From: Calamus simplicifolius
Taxonomy: Eukaryota; Streptophyta; Magnoliopsida; Arecales; Arecaceae
Length of the DNA stretch: 64,000 nt
NCBI GenBank assembly: GCA_900491605.1
Contig: UESW01004569.1
Coordinates: 1-64,000 of the forward strand
Reading direction: 5' to 3'
Positions 34,633 to 46,402 of the stretch are shown in pieces. Positions within the stretch are counted from its first letter, which is position 1, and each line of letters starts with the position of its first letter. A program made the translations under genes and the position numbers. The notes under the pieces are model-generated. The model ran no database searches, was not told where the DNA came from, and saw nothing but the letters and a program-made list of their open reading frames with translations.

Positions 34633-37285
34633 TTTCTCATTTAAATTTTTGCAATAGCTTCTACTTTTTACATTTAGATTTTTGCAATAGCTTCTACCAG
34701 ACCAGATTCATCCCTCCTCGCCCGATCCCTTCTTAGGTTTCTCTTGGGCCAACATTTAATGTATCATGAATAGGTATTTTGGCCTTTAAAATGTCATCAA
34801 ATTATGTTATAGTAGTTCCATTTTGAGGGTGTGCATCAAAATGCACCAATAAGCAACATATTAATAGAAAATTGAGCAAAAGAAATAGATATTCTTTTAT
34901 TGAAGAGTGAGAAGACATGATTGGAGATGATGTTGCTAGGCAATAATTAGTATCCAATTATAGAGAGTTCCCTTAGAAAACCGGGCTAATTTCTATGAGA
35001 ATTAGTGTCCTAGTCATGGACAAGCAAACCTGCTAGTAAATCATGTTTCCACTTGAATCTTGGGTTGTGCAACATATCAGCTCTAATACTTGTTGAATCT
35101 GAACTAAAAATTAGCCACCAAAAGAGAAAATAAGGTAGTCACCTAATCCCATGTAAGAGAGAGAAATAATCCCCAAGAGAGAGGATGCCTCGAAGAGAGA
35201 AATATGGGGCATAAGTTAGAGAGAGAGGAACATCTAGAGAGATAAAGAGGCATCCTAAAACTTCACACCTCTCCTTTTCTTAGAGAGAGGTTGTACGCTA
35301 GGAGAGAGAAAAGGGAATGTGGTAGCTAGAGAGAGAAAATGCTGCTTTCTTGGGATTTACATGTCCCACTTGTAGGAGAGAGAGGATGCCTAGATGACAG
35401 AGAAACAAAATCACATGGAGAAAGAGGACGCACTAGAGAGAGAAAATAGCACCCATCATCTAGAGAGAGAAAGTGCACACCTAGAGAGAGAATGCATGAG
35501 GGAGAGAGAGAAGATGCCTTCCTAGGGTTTCTCACATCTCTAGAGAGAGAATGGATGATGGCTAGGGTGAGGAAAGAGAAAGAAACACTTTTTTAAAAAA
35601 AATCTTTGTCTTTCTTACACAGATTCTAGGGTTTAGAGTTTAAATACATGGCTAAGTTGGCTTGATCCTAACTCAAAAAAACCCTTACAGCTAACCTGAT
35701 GAGATTAAGTTAACCCTAAGCTTATGTACATTCATGCATTAATCTCAAAACCTTTGGACTCACACCCAGCCCAACACAAGTTAGCCCCCTCAAAGCCCAT
35801 AGCCCAATATGGGCCTTAAGATAATCTAGAGCCCAAAACAACTTTAGAATCCTCCATGATGCCACATGAAGTATGGACCTTAGCCTTTCCATATTCTTTT
35901 GGGCCTTGGAAGCGCCACACCAGGTCCAACATTTTGATTTTTATCTAATCATGTCAATCTAGAGTAATGATGATGGAAAATATAATTACATTTGCCTTTT
36001 AAGATTTATCTAGAGTAATTTTCACATGATATTGCTTGTCGTGTTTGATAGAAATAATTAAATTTTTACATATAGTTAGTCCTAGGCTCATATAAAGAAG
36101 TAAGGTTATGAATAATATAATATAATAATAATATGTTAATCAATAGTATTACAATATTTCATAATATTATATTATAATACTATTGTATCATATAATACTA
36201 ACATCATAATATTATTATAATATAATATCATACTACGAAACTCTAGTATACAATATCATTAGATCGTTATATTATATCATACGTTATTTTAACATAGAAT
36301 AATATAGATTAGAAGGGCAAACTAATTCAATTTTGTAGAAAGATAACTTTATCCTCTATTTAGCCTTAAGTTGCCCAAGGAACATTTCTAATTCTTGGTC
36401 AATATCAAAAGATAAATTAAAATAAGGGCATGTTTGGAGCTGGAGATACATATAATCCTACTTGCAATGAACGGGAGTCTATTAATTTACTTACAATTGC
36501 TAGATAACTCTAGCTCAAGCCCACATTGTCATAAATCAATCCATGACTAAATGGATTGCTTAATGACCTATTATCTCAAGTCATTCATGCCCTAGCTCTC
36601 CTGATTGTAACCCCATTCTATGACTCCTCTCCTTCGTGCTTCTTAGTACACATCACCCTCTCCCCGACTCCCCCATCTCACTCCTTACCTCCTCTATCAA
36701 TCCCCTCATTATATCCTTCCTCACCTTTTCAACTCTTTCCTCTCTCTCCTTCTTAACCTTTTTCCCTACTCTGGGCTCTATGATCATACCATCGGTGACT
36801 TTTTGAATCTGTTTATCCTCCATTGCTCTACCATATATCCTCTCTTGCTCTTCCCTTTGAAATTCCATCATTGATGGCCTCTTCCTTCATCACTATTCTC
36901 TCTACTACTTTTGCAAACCTTTTTCCCTCTTCTCCATATTGTTAAGCCACTACTATGCCTCTTCTATTGCTCTACAATCTATCCTCCTCACCAAAATTTT
37001 CCTTGTTGGTAATTCTTGAAGGTTGGTTTTTGACTTCTTAGCAAATGTGTTCATTTGCAAGAAATTTTTTTGAGCAAAAGCTTAGTTCAAATCTTTTTCT
37101 TAAATAAATTTCTTCCATTGATCTGTTAAGCTAAAAACCAGCATTGCAATAATCAAATTTTATTCAAATGAATAATATTGTTACATATATTGATGAAAGT
37201 ATATATATATATATATGAGATCTTCTCACAGATTTTAGTTGCCACCTTTATTTTATATAATACAAAGCAATGTAGCAGTAACCAT
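34630..37285. other. Gene-free region of block B
   Basis: Collinear with 18198-20838. It contains the GA-rich degenerate repeat (35,150-35,580), AT-only stretches (36,100-36,260) and a pyrimidine-rich stretch (36,620-36,760). Reading frames across the GA and CT tracts are not conserved and I do not call them. Confidence 0.6.
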
Positions 37286-37412
37286 CTAACCAATCTATGG
37301 AACTTCTGAAACAACGTTGTCTTAGTACGAACTATTTCTTCAACGTAATAATGACTTCAACTATAGGATTCTTCTTCTCACTCCCACCAACTCTAGGCAT
37401 GAGCTCTTCTCT
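37286..37412 (-). pseudogene. PI-1 #3, exon 2 (internally deleted)
   Basis: The minus strand reads the end of the family N-terminus (ELMPRVGGS in place of SWPELVGVS), then NPIVEVIITL (matching NPAVDAIIVL). A gap follows where the inhibitory loop and RCDRV strand should be, then VVSEVP and the stop region. Two deletions remove the functional centre. Its exon 1 remnant is more than 9 kb away at 46543-46556, because a TRIM element and a CACTA transposon fill the intron. Confidence 0.8.
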
Positions 37413-37948
37413 TCACACACAACCCCCAACAAAACCAAAGTTAGAGAGGAGTTATGTCAAAGAAGACTATTAGAAAAAAGGTGTAATACTCCAAAAATAG
37501 TTTTGAAGTACTTATAACTTAAGTTCATCTACTATTAATTAACTTTCATTCAAGTTTTTAGTGCCATATTTTTTTGGCTTACTAATATATCAATTAGATT
37601 AGCAGATAGACTTGAGGCATTACAAATAGTATTAAAGCCGATCCAAGTGTACCAAAGTTGATAGGTAGGAGGAAAGGGCTATCCATGAGACAGTGCTGGA
37701 GTTTTGCCATGATCTAAAGCCATACTTGCAGTACCAACGACCTATCTCGAGGTAGATTTTGATTAGCTTATGATATATGATTAAAATATCACATTATAAT
37801 GAAAGAGATTGTAAAACCCAAAAATAATTTCAAAGTACTTATAACTCAAGTTCACCTGCTACCAATTAACTTTCACTTGAGGGCTACATGGTTTTGGCCC
37901 ACTAATAGATTAATTGGACTAGCAAATAGACACTACAGTAAATTTAAA

Positions 37949-38263
37949 CTTTAACGACGCTTTTAAATTATTTCCCGACGCTTTTTTAGCGTCGGGATAC
38001 GGTTTTTGACGCTTTCTAAAGCGTTGGTAGAAAGGGGTGGTAACGAAATTTGCCGACGCTTTGGAAAGCGTCGGTAAAAATAAAAATGCCGACGCTTTAA
38101 ATAGCGTCGGTAATTTCATTTTCGACGCTTTTTAAAGCGTCGGCAAATAAACCTGCCGACGCTTTTTAAAGCGTCGGCATATAAACTGCAGTGGGTGGAG
38201 AAGAAGTTTGCCGACGCTTTAGAAAGTGTCGGTAAAAATGCCGACGCTTTTTAAAGCGTCGGC
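37949..38263. repeat. Palindromic subterminal repeats of the CACTA element (left end)
   Basis: Eight copies of a 20-22 bp palindrome, consensus CCGACGCTTTTTAAAGCGTCGG, at spacings of about 30-55 bp. Such subterminal arrays bind the transposase accessory protein in CACTA elements (for example TNPA in En/Spm). Several units differ in the central bases but keep both CGACGC arms. Confidence 0.9.
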
Positions 38264-38274
38264 AACTTTAATAC

Positions 38275-38530
38275 CCCACCCCGACGCCCAGCCCACACAC
38301 CACGCCCCACACCCCCGCACACCAGCCTCCTAAAAAAAACAAAAAAACCCACCCCCCACCCCCCCCCCCCCCCCCCCCCCCACCCGCCCCACCCCCCACA
38401 CCAGCCTCCTAAAAAAAACAAAAAACCCCCACCAACCCACCGCCCAGCACCCACCCCCTCCTAAAAAAAAAACAAAAAACCCCCCCAACCCACCGCCCAG
38501 CCCCCCCCCCCCCCCCCTCCTCCTAAAAAA
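38275..38530. repeat. C-rich low-complexity tract
   Basis: Runs of C interspersed with CACCCC, and repeats of CACCAGCCTCCTAAAAAAAAC at about 60-80 bp intervals. Glycine- and tryptophan-rich minus-strand frames here are artefacts of the tract. The length is likely unreliable in the assembly. Confidence 0.8.
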
Positions 38531-38998
38531 AAACAAGATATGAGAAATAAATGCTATAGTTATCAGCAACCAAGGCACAGATAGTTATTAACAATATAGA
38601 GTAACATTGAAAAGCACTCCTCCTGGAATGTGCATAGGATATCAATACATATTAAACCAAAAGTACTTTAAACATTGCTTAGATTAACATCAGTTACTAT
38701 GTGAAAGCTACTGAGTCCCTTCTCTACATAACAATATCACTCAAGACCTATTGGTGGCCAAATTGCATCACCTCACATGCTAGGTTTGACATTAAGACGA
38801 GTTGCTATCTTCGGACCCAGAGACCTGTCACACTGCATGCCATATAAAACTTCGATCAGAATTCATTTCGTCAATACAAAAGGCTGATGAACTTAGCACA
38901 GAAAATTCATCATTTGATAGACCTCTCCATGAGGGCATGTTGGTACATAGATGTATCATAGACCAGTTTGAACAGCAGGAGAAGGGAAGAAGTCTAAC
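38531..38998. other. CACTA interior left of the catalase fragment, unassigned
   Basis: No recognisable domain on either strand. It follows the last captured catalase exon, where that gene's final short exon (the C-terminal targeting end) would be. I could not find that exon, so the captured piece seems to end in an intron. Confidence 0.5.
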
Positions 38999-41357
38999 CT
39001 GAGACCAGTAGAAGATCCAAATGCCCTGGATTTCAAGGGTGACCCTAGGGTCAGACAATGCCTCAACCCATCTGCAGACGAAACGCTCTTGCCTAGCAAG
39101 AAATATATCATCAGCTCATGAGCTCAGTGTATTACGTATGCTTGCATAATTGAGGCTTAAATGTCATCTGCGAGTGCAAACCTGTCAGGTGCCCAAGAGC
39201 GGTATCTCTGATCTCCAGGCTGCTTGAAGTTGTTCTCCTTGTAAATCACACACTGCAAACATCAATGGAGAACAACAATAGTGAACTTTCCTAAGCACCG
39301 GGGAAAGATTGTTTTCTGTTGTTAAATTAATACAGCATTCTGAAACATTGTACATTCTTTTCCTCGCATATTCAACTCTTTTGTTGGGTATAACTGAGAA
39401 AAAGGGAATGTGCTTCTTATCTGAAAATTCTGTCAGAGATGCTAAGACTTAATAGCAAAGTTTTTTTCCTTTTCTTTTTTCTTTTTCTTTTCTTTTTTTT
39501 TTTTTGGGTGTGATGATGGGGCAGTTAATAGTGAAATATTATTCAGTTCAACTTAATAAAGCATAGTTATTTCTGGTTGCAGTATGACAGAAGCGTAAGG
39601 TCCAGAAAAAATCTATGGTGGCTGGCACTCACTTTCTCACGCCTTCCAGTAAGAACGCGGGATGGTATTGGGAACCTCTCAGCATGTCGGACAGGATCAT
39701 ACCTTGAAGGGAAGTAGTTCACCTGGAAAACACCACAAATCATGAACATAAAGGGATATAACAGTAGAATCTGAAGACCAACTCACAGGACAAAAGTGAG
39801 CGTGAAAAATTAAAGACTACGTCCTCATCCCTGTGCATGAAATTCATGAATCCATCATGATGGTTATTGCGATGAACACACTTGGGAGCATTAGCTGCAA
39901 GCATCAGGTAGTTTGGCCCCAGACGGTGTCTCTGGATATCAGCATAAGAGAAAATCCTTGTCTGGAGCAGCTTGTCGTCTGAGTAATAGATTCCAGGCAC
40001 CACAATTGCTGGGCAGAAGGCAAGCTGCTCATTCTCTGCAAAGAAGTTATCGATATTCTTGTTCAAGACCGTGCGGCCAACAGGCTGGAGAGGCAGGATG
40101 TCTTCTGGCCACGTCTTGGTGACATCAAGTGGATCAAAATCAAACCTATCCTCATGATCAGGATCAATGGTCTGAATGAAAAGCTTCCACTCAGGATAGT
40201 TTCCAGCAGCAATTGAATCATAAAGGTCCTTGGTGGCGTGGCTGTGGTTGTTGCCTCCAACAAACACTTTACTCCACATGTTGGTCTCCAATGGAACTCA
40301 ACATAGTGAGCTTTTCCTTCCTTGTTGATAAGAGTGTAGGTATTGACACCTGAACCATCAATGTGTCTGTAGTCTGCTGGCACACCAACATCATCAAACA
40401 AAAAGGTGAACATGTGCAAGCTCTCGGGATGGTGGGAGAAGAAGTCCACAATCCTCCAATTCTCCTGGATGTGAGACTTTGGGTTTGGTTTGAGAGCATG
40501 GACCATGTCAGGGAACTTTATCCCATCACGGATGAAGAACACAGGGAAGTTATTTCCAACAAGATCAAAATTACCCTGAGGTCAACAAAGAATGGTAGAA
40601 CAATGATAAGTGCAACTTCTTTTTCAAAATCACTAGTTCTATTTCCTTAAAAAAAAAAAATTTCAAAACCATTAGTTCATCCTCCAATCTGTTATAAATT
40701 TTAAAATTTTGGAATCACAAGCATCAAGATCTCAGGGAAAGCATAAAAGAATTTCCATCCTACAAATATTTGAAATGAGTGCAAGGAAAATGTTATCATT
40801 ATTTTAATAAATGCTTTAGAGTTCTAACATAATCAGTTCTGATATCCACGGTAACACAAGATTAAGCATCCTATGTGGCAGAAAAGGAACCTGAGAATGC
40901 TCAATCACAACAAGTTTACCACAGGAAAGAAAAAGAAATACAGACATCCAGGTTCTATGGAAATGGAGTTAAAGCATAAGCAACATGACAAAAATAAAAT
41001 ATTTAAACCAATGCAGAAGTATTTTCATGAATTTGCAGCTAAAGCAAAAGAAGGCATATGAACAGACAAGCCCTATTACCTCTCTGGTGTAGAACTTCAC
41101 AGCAAAACCTCGTGGGTCTCTCAAAGTTTCAGGACTCCCACGCTCATGAATAACGGTTGAAAAGCGAACAATGACTCGAGTCTGGACCCCTGGAGCACGG
41201 AGAAAATCAGCACACGTGAGGTGAGAAACATCATGAGTGACCTCACAAAACCCCTTGGCACTAGCTCCTCTTGCATGAACAACACGTTCTGGAGTGCGCT
41301 CTCTATCAAACTGAGCAAGCTTTTCGATGAGATGATAATCCTCGAGGAGAATAGGCC
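38999..41357 (-). pseudogene. Captured catalase gene fragment (five exons)
   Basis: Exons on the minus strand: 41080-41357 (PILLEDYHL through TCADFLRAPG to KFYTRE), 39821-40575 (GNFDLVGNNFPVFFIRDG through the haem-side region to MHRDED), 39633-39722 (VNYFPSRYDPVRHAE), 39182-39252 (CVIYKENNFKQPG) and 38999-39092 (QERFVCRWVEALSDPRV). All introns have GT and AG ends at positions expected for plant catalases. The first exon with the start codon and the last exon are absent. In the large exon about 20 nt are missing near 40,258, after GVKCLLE, which shifts the frame before GGNNHSHATKDLYD. Catalase removes H2O2 in peroxisomes; this copy cannot make an active enzyme. Confidence 0.95.
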
Positions 41358-42354
41358 CTAGAAATCAAAACAATGTCAGGAATATTGAACCACACTATCA
41401 CCAAGAAATTGCAAAATATACTATAAAAAAAGAGAGAACCGTTTTAATTGTACCCTTCCAATATAAAGAGAAATATGGTGGTTTACTCACCAAAGTTACA
41501 GCAGCCTTACTTCAGATTCGTATAACCATTATCAACACACCAAAACAAATCAGTTATGGTTGGCACCAATCTACATAAACTAATCAGCAAATTGTATTCC
41601 TACTATTTAAGGTTGATAATCAAGTAAATTGAATTTGCTTGAGGTTTCCACTATAAGTACTCCATAGACCAAATTAAAAGCACCACTGAAATGACTGTTA
41701 GTAAGTTTAGAGTCTCACAAAGAAAAGTCCTTTGCAAGCATCATCATGAAATATAAAAATCGAGAATGGACAACCAAAAATCTGATCTTGCATTCCAACT
41801 CACAGACACTCTATGAGCATTAAATCATCCCCAGAAGTTAGGGAAACAGGGAAGTTGAGATAGCTGTTCTTTTACATTTAGAGTTGAGAAAATATCAGAC
41901 ATCCAATGACCATAATCTATATCATAACTCTTAAAAAGTAATATTGAGATACATTTTAAATCCCTACCTGCCTCTTGAAGCAGCTATATCACCAAAAAAC
42001 ACCAACATTAACAAAAGATAGACCATGAACACTGGAGTCTTATTGTAGAGATGTTTCTCGCCATAATCTACTTCTACTTGCAAACTAGCACCTCAATTCG
42101 AAAAAAAAACCACCTGCTACATCCACTGATCCATCCTTTAAGCCTCAGCAAAACTGGCAAGGACAAACAAAACAGAGTTAATACAAGATAATAGAGTTAC
42201 TTCCTAGAATATCCCCTTGAACATATATTGATTTCTTTTTTTTTTTTTCCCCCTTTTCTTCTTCTTTTTTCTTTCCTTCTTTTGCATGTGTGTGTGCATG
42301 TAGGAAGGGTTGTCCCTAAATATATTAACACGTTGGAGACGCTACAACACTTAC

Positions 42355-42914
42355 CCCAGCTCCGAAAGCTTAAGGTGGGCTTCAGCATAGTCAATGAAGA
42401 AAGCATCCTCATCCTGAGAGCAAGATAGACAGACCGACATAAGAATTCATCTAAGATTCCCCCAACTGAAAATAAACATGGTACGTACAGAATATGTCAA
42501 ATCTAAGAATACATACAGCAGCATATTTTTCCACAGAAGGGCGGAAAACAGGGTCAGTTAGCAGGGCCTTGTCAGATGGCAGCTGGAGAAGGCCTTCCTT
42601 CTCTCCACTCAAGAGCTCCCTGTGACAGCAAACATACAAGAATCATTCCTTCAGTGCTGAAGCAAATAGTAAGTTAAAATTTGGAAATAGGGTACAGAGA
42701 GATCCATTTCAACAAATTAAAGAGCAGAACACAGTAAGCTAACTATCAAAGCATTAATTTTTATCGAACATACTTTAGCATTATTAACAAAATGAATTGA
42801 TCTTACTGTTTTTAGTAAAATGAGTTAAACTTACTTGAAGTATGAGTTGTCAAAAATAAGAGGATTTGAAGTCCAGGCTCCCTCAAAACCAGATCGCTCC
42901 TTGTGGCATCTTCC
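42355..42914 (-). pseudogene. Captured ascorbate peroxidase fragment (peroxisomal-membrane type)
   Basis: Three exons with intact GT-AG borders: 42841-42914 (GRCHKERSGFEGAWTSNPLIFDNSYF), 42517-42619 (ELLSGEKEGLLQLPSDKAL to VEKYAA) and 42355-42413 (DEDAFFIDYAEAHLKLSELG). ERSGFEG and LLSGEKEGLLQLPSDKAL are typical of the peroxisomal/membrane-bound APX group rather than cytosolic or plastid forms. The N-terminal half with the distal haem residues and the C-terminal membrane anchor are missing. The three exons are in register with each other, so a chimeric transcript could include them. Confidence 0.92.
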
Positions 42915-42919
42915 CTAAA

Positions 42920-44290
42920 TTTTCCAAGAGCAATTCCAACATGGGAATAAAATTTGATAAGAAAAGAATAAAAAAGAATGAAAAAGAAGGTGCAGGAGAA
43001 GGGCAAGGCGGAGAGGGGGCGGAGAAGGAGCTTAGAGAGGAGGAAGAGGAGGAGAAGGCGAGGTGGCTGATGGGAAATCCTTAACCTATTATGCCTTCAA
43101 CAAATTAGAGTGCCAGTTGAAAAAAAAAAAAAAAAGGGGACTTATTTGAGAAGTAGTGCAAGGAGAGACATAGACCGAATTTAATTTGAAACACGCAGCT
43201 TGACTAAAATGCACTTAAAATTCCTTCAGTCCTCTCTTTGACAGCTGATATCCAAGTCATCCAGCGTCTTTCTGTGTCTTGACAATATCATAGCTTTAAA
43301 AATACTACTATTGATGTAAATACTATAAACATTTTTCATCAAACAAATAAATTCTAAAAAAGTTACATGAAAGCGGGATTTAGTTTGGACTTCAGAAGAA
43401 GAAAACCACATTAGTAATACCAACGTAATGTTTCTGCTTTGCTCTACAACTGACATTTAGTTTTAGGATTAATGTACATGCAGACAGATGACCAGAATAC
43501 TGGAACAAAAGTTGCTTTTCATATGAAAATAAATGTTCAGTCATCCAAATTTGTCATGGATCAAAAGAAAGGAAAATCTGAAATGAACTGATGGAAGAGA
43601 TGCAAAGTTCTGCTCATACATGTGATATATATGCATAGATGCAGCTTTGGATTTTATATAGATTATATATATATATATAACGCCATCGATCTCTTACAAC
43701 ATCCCAAAATTAGCTATCTAAATAAACTTAGAAAATGCATATAGTCTCTGCAATGGTCATAAGAGTACATCAAGGTTAAAGATGTGAGTCCCAAACTTCC
43801 AACTAGGTGAGCAAGAGGAAATAAATCAGGTTGACAATAGCTCCAAGAAACCTCAAGCCTGCCAAAAATGTAATCATCACCAGTATCCAAGTTAAGAAAT
43901 GACAAAACATGAATGCAACCAAAGAACAATGCACAAAATACAAGGCAATGCAATTATTAGGTTATGAAAAGAAAATGGAGCAAATAGAAGTAGCACAGCT
44001 GTTTCAAGACAAACTTAGCTGAAATGTCCCCTGCCCAATAAGAAAACAAAAACGTTGGATGCTATTATAATAAAGAATATACACTTATAAGTCACATCAT
44101 AGGCAGCAGTGATCCATCATATGGCATAATCTGCTGCTTTATTGTGAGCCAATCTGCATTTTTCTATCTATATTTTGCAGAATTCATAGAACACTGTAAC
44201 CAAAAATAGTAGTGAATATTGTGCAATCTAAAAACATTCATTAAGCCTTGAAGAGTTGATGACCTTTTGTTGAAAAGGTATGACTTCACA
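42920..44290. other. CACTA interior between APX and NUS1-like fragments
   Basis: No recognised coding exon. It includes a GA-rich patch (42,990-43,070), an A run (43,120) and AT-rich DNA that looks like intron. A 79-codon minus-strand frame at 43714-43953 has no family features that I recognise. Confidence 0.5.
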
Positions 44291-44297
44291 TGCTTAC

Positions 44298-45412
44298 CTT
44301 CCTTGTCATAAAGGATTAAATACTTCATGCCAATAGCTGACAACCAGCTTAAAAGCTGCTTGATCTTTGTAATGTTTTTAGCTTCTTCACTATCTACCAC
44401 AATTGCCAGGTATTGGAGTTTGTTTAATTCAAGATTTTGATACTTCCGTAGTAGCCCACTTGAAATCATATAGTACTTTAGTACTTTAATCAGATAAGAG
44501 CCAAGATGCATGACGCTGACTATCAGATGGAGTAAATGCCAGAAAAATCCCTGAGTAAACCTTAAAATTCTGGATGACTGGACCCTCTGCATATATCAAG
44601 AACCATAAAAAAAGTGTCAACTTCAAACAATACGCATTGCAGGGGAAATGAAAAGGATGAACCATGTCAACGTTTAACCAATGGCTTTATTTGTCCAAAA
44701 ATTCCACTGAGAAAGGAAAGCGAGGAAAGAGTGGAGAAAGCAAGAACAACCACATAGAAATTACACATTCTTCTTAAGGACTTGTTGGAAAGAGATCTTT
44801 TAACTTGCTACATTCCACATAAAAAGAAGAAGAAGAAGAAGTAGTAGTAGTGATTATTGCAAAATGCAAACTATACTGTGTCAAACCAATTGCATAATGA
44901 TTAATAAGATAATCTCTCATAACAACGAAGCTCACATCCTTGTAAGAATACAAAACATATGAATCAAATAATTTATCAAAAAATGTTTTTTTTTTCTGTT
45001 AACAAATCCTTCACCAAGTTATTCAAACAAAATCCTTGCCCGCCACTCCTATGCAAAATTCCCATCAGGGTGCCATTTCCACTTCCTATTTCCAAAATAA
45101 GAAAGCCTTTGGCAATCATCAAACAACTTCCAAAAACTCAGACAAATGAAGTTTCTATTCACGAAAGCAGTCAAGAAAAACAATCCAACTAATGATCAAC
45201 CATGAAATGCCTGTACTTTTCGAACAAATTAACAAACTTGGCAAAGCATCAGCTTCAAAACTACTCAGGAATGCACCATTAGTTCTCACAAGCCATCCAT
45301 CCCAATATCATATTTTTGGCACTTCAAGTACAAGCACATAGCTTTTAAAAAGGGAAGCGCTTACCTGTAGCGGGGGAATCAAGACACTCGCAATCTCGTC
45401 TGACAAATCCAT
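44298..45412 (-). pseudogene. Captured NUS1/LEW1-like gene fragment (exons 1-2)
   Basis: Exon 1 is 45365-45412, from ATG: MDLSDEIASVLIPPLQ. Exon 2 is 44298-44586, with a hydrophobic segment (FFWHLLHLIVSVMHLG), then SGLLRKYQNLELNKLQYLAI, VVDSEEAKNITKIKQLLSWL and AIGMKYLILYDKEG. Splice ends are GTAAGC/GCAG and GTAAGC. An N-terminal membrane helix followed by a cis-prenyltransferase-like fold with the YDxEG motif fits the non-catalytic subunit of dehydrodolichyl diphosphate synthase (NUS1; LEW1 in Arabidopsis), an ER protein for dolichol synthesis. The later exons are missing. Identification rests on motif memory without a search. Confidence 0.65.
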
Positions 45413-45572
45413 GTATCTGCAATGAGAAAACAAGAGCAATCAACAGTGCAAATAAGCTCGAGTTTTTTAACCCGAGAATATAAACATATTAAGGTAATCG
45501 CTATTTCAAAAGACAAAGAAGAAAAGAAGAAGATCAATAAACATTAAATGCAAGACAAGTACATTTCTCTAG

Positions 45573-46165
45573 CTAACAATTGATCTTCATCACGATCGTC
45601 ACCAGGAGACTGCTGACGTAGTTCCCCAGCGAGATTGAAGTCATGCAAAGCGCGCTTCCGAAGCTCTTCAGTCCGTCCGGCGCCTGACCGTTGAAGAACT
45701 CCAGCTGACCCACGTACATGAACACCTCGGAAGCTCCTATCAACGTGTACTGAGGGATCTGCCACAGGATGCTCAGAGAGCTCTTGTCCTTGCAGCCTTC
45801 GCAGACGTGCTTCAGCCTGAGCACCTCCACGGTCCCGGCCGCCACCATGGCCGCGACGGCGATGACGAGCCCGACCCCCATGCGCTGCAGCTCGGTGAGC
45901 CCCTTGGGGTCCTTCCTGAGTCTGGACACGACGGGGTTGAGGAGCTGGCGGTAGAAGAGGATGAAGAACGCCACGCTGAGGATGTCGAAGGCCGACATGC
46001 TCGCCGGCGGGATCTTGAAGCCTGCGATGGTGGTGTTCATGGCGTCCCCCTGTTCGACGAAGAGGGAGGCCATTTGGGTGAAGACGACGGAGTAGAGGAT
46101 GGTTGTCAGCCAAATGGGGATCAGCCGGAGGACGCACTTCACCTCTTCCACTTGGGTTGTGTCTA
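45573..46165 (-). pseudogene. Captured NPF (NRT1/PTR) transporter fragment
   Basis: One long GC-rich exon piece, open for about 195 codons, starting TTQVEEVKCVLRLIPIW. It has MASLFVEQGDAMNTTI, KIPPASMSAFDILSV, KGLTELQRMGVGLVIA, LSILWQIPQYTLIGASEV and FGSALCMTSISLGNYVSSLL. These are the C-terminal membrane helices of an NPF proton-coupled nitrate/peptide transporter; the wording is closest to what I know of the NPF7 (NRT1.5/1.8) group. It stops abruptly after VTIVMKI at a TAA/TAG-containing junction, short of the natural end, and lacks all N-terminal helices. GC content is far above the surroundings. Confidence 0.92.
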
Positions 46166-46380
46166 GAGCGGGGCGAGGCTCGCACCCGATCGCGAGGGGG
46201 GCTAGGGCACTGGCGTTTTTGGTCAGAGAAGGGGGGGGTTGGAGGTGGGGCGGGTGGTTTCTAGATGGCGGGGGGGAGGCACCCAGTCGGGAGGGGTTGG
46301 GGCATTAAATAGGTTAAAGTCTATTTAATTTTTTAAATGCTTTAAAGGAGGACGGTTTGAAGGAAAAATAGGTTAAAGTT

Positions 46381-46402
46381 TCGACGCTTTTTAAAGCGTC
46401 GG
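46381..46402. repeat. Right-end subterminal palindrome of the CACTA element
   Basis: One copy of TCGACGCTTTTTAAAGCGTCGG, 38 bp from the right terminus. The left end has eight. The stretch just inside it (46,200-46,310) is G-rich, mirroring the C-rich tract at the left. Confidence 0.9.

Larger units (their letters stand above)
21074..37331. repeat. Block B, second copy of the large direct duplication
   Basis: Collinear with 2280-20884. It has its own LINE (25183-29779) and LINE fragment (29884-30600), and lacks the copia element and solo LTR of block A. Both PI-1 #1 and #2 are intact here. Past 37331 the sequence continues through PI-1 #3 exon 2, which block A lost. Confidence 0.93.

Noticed and set aside
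37949..38263. CRISPR-like regular repeats
   Set aside because: Palindromes with irregular spacing at a CACTA terminus in a plant genome; subterminal transposase-binding repeats explain them.
38251..38578. Gly/Trp-rich minus-strand ORFs
   Set aside because: Translations of a C-rich low-complexity tract inside the CACTA element.
43714..43953. 79-codon minus-strand ORF as a fifth captured gene
   Set aside because: No recognisable family features or splice context; likely intron sequence.
45544..46185. 213-codon minus-strand ORF overlapping the NPF fragment
   Set aside because: Out-of-frame reading of the GC-rich NPF exon; the 45573-46165 frame has the family motifs.
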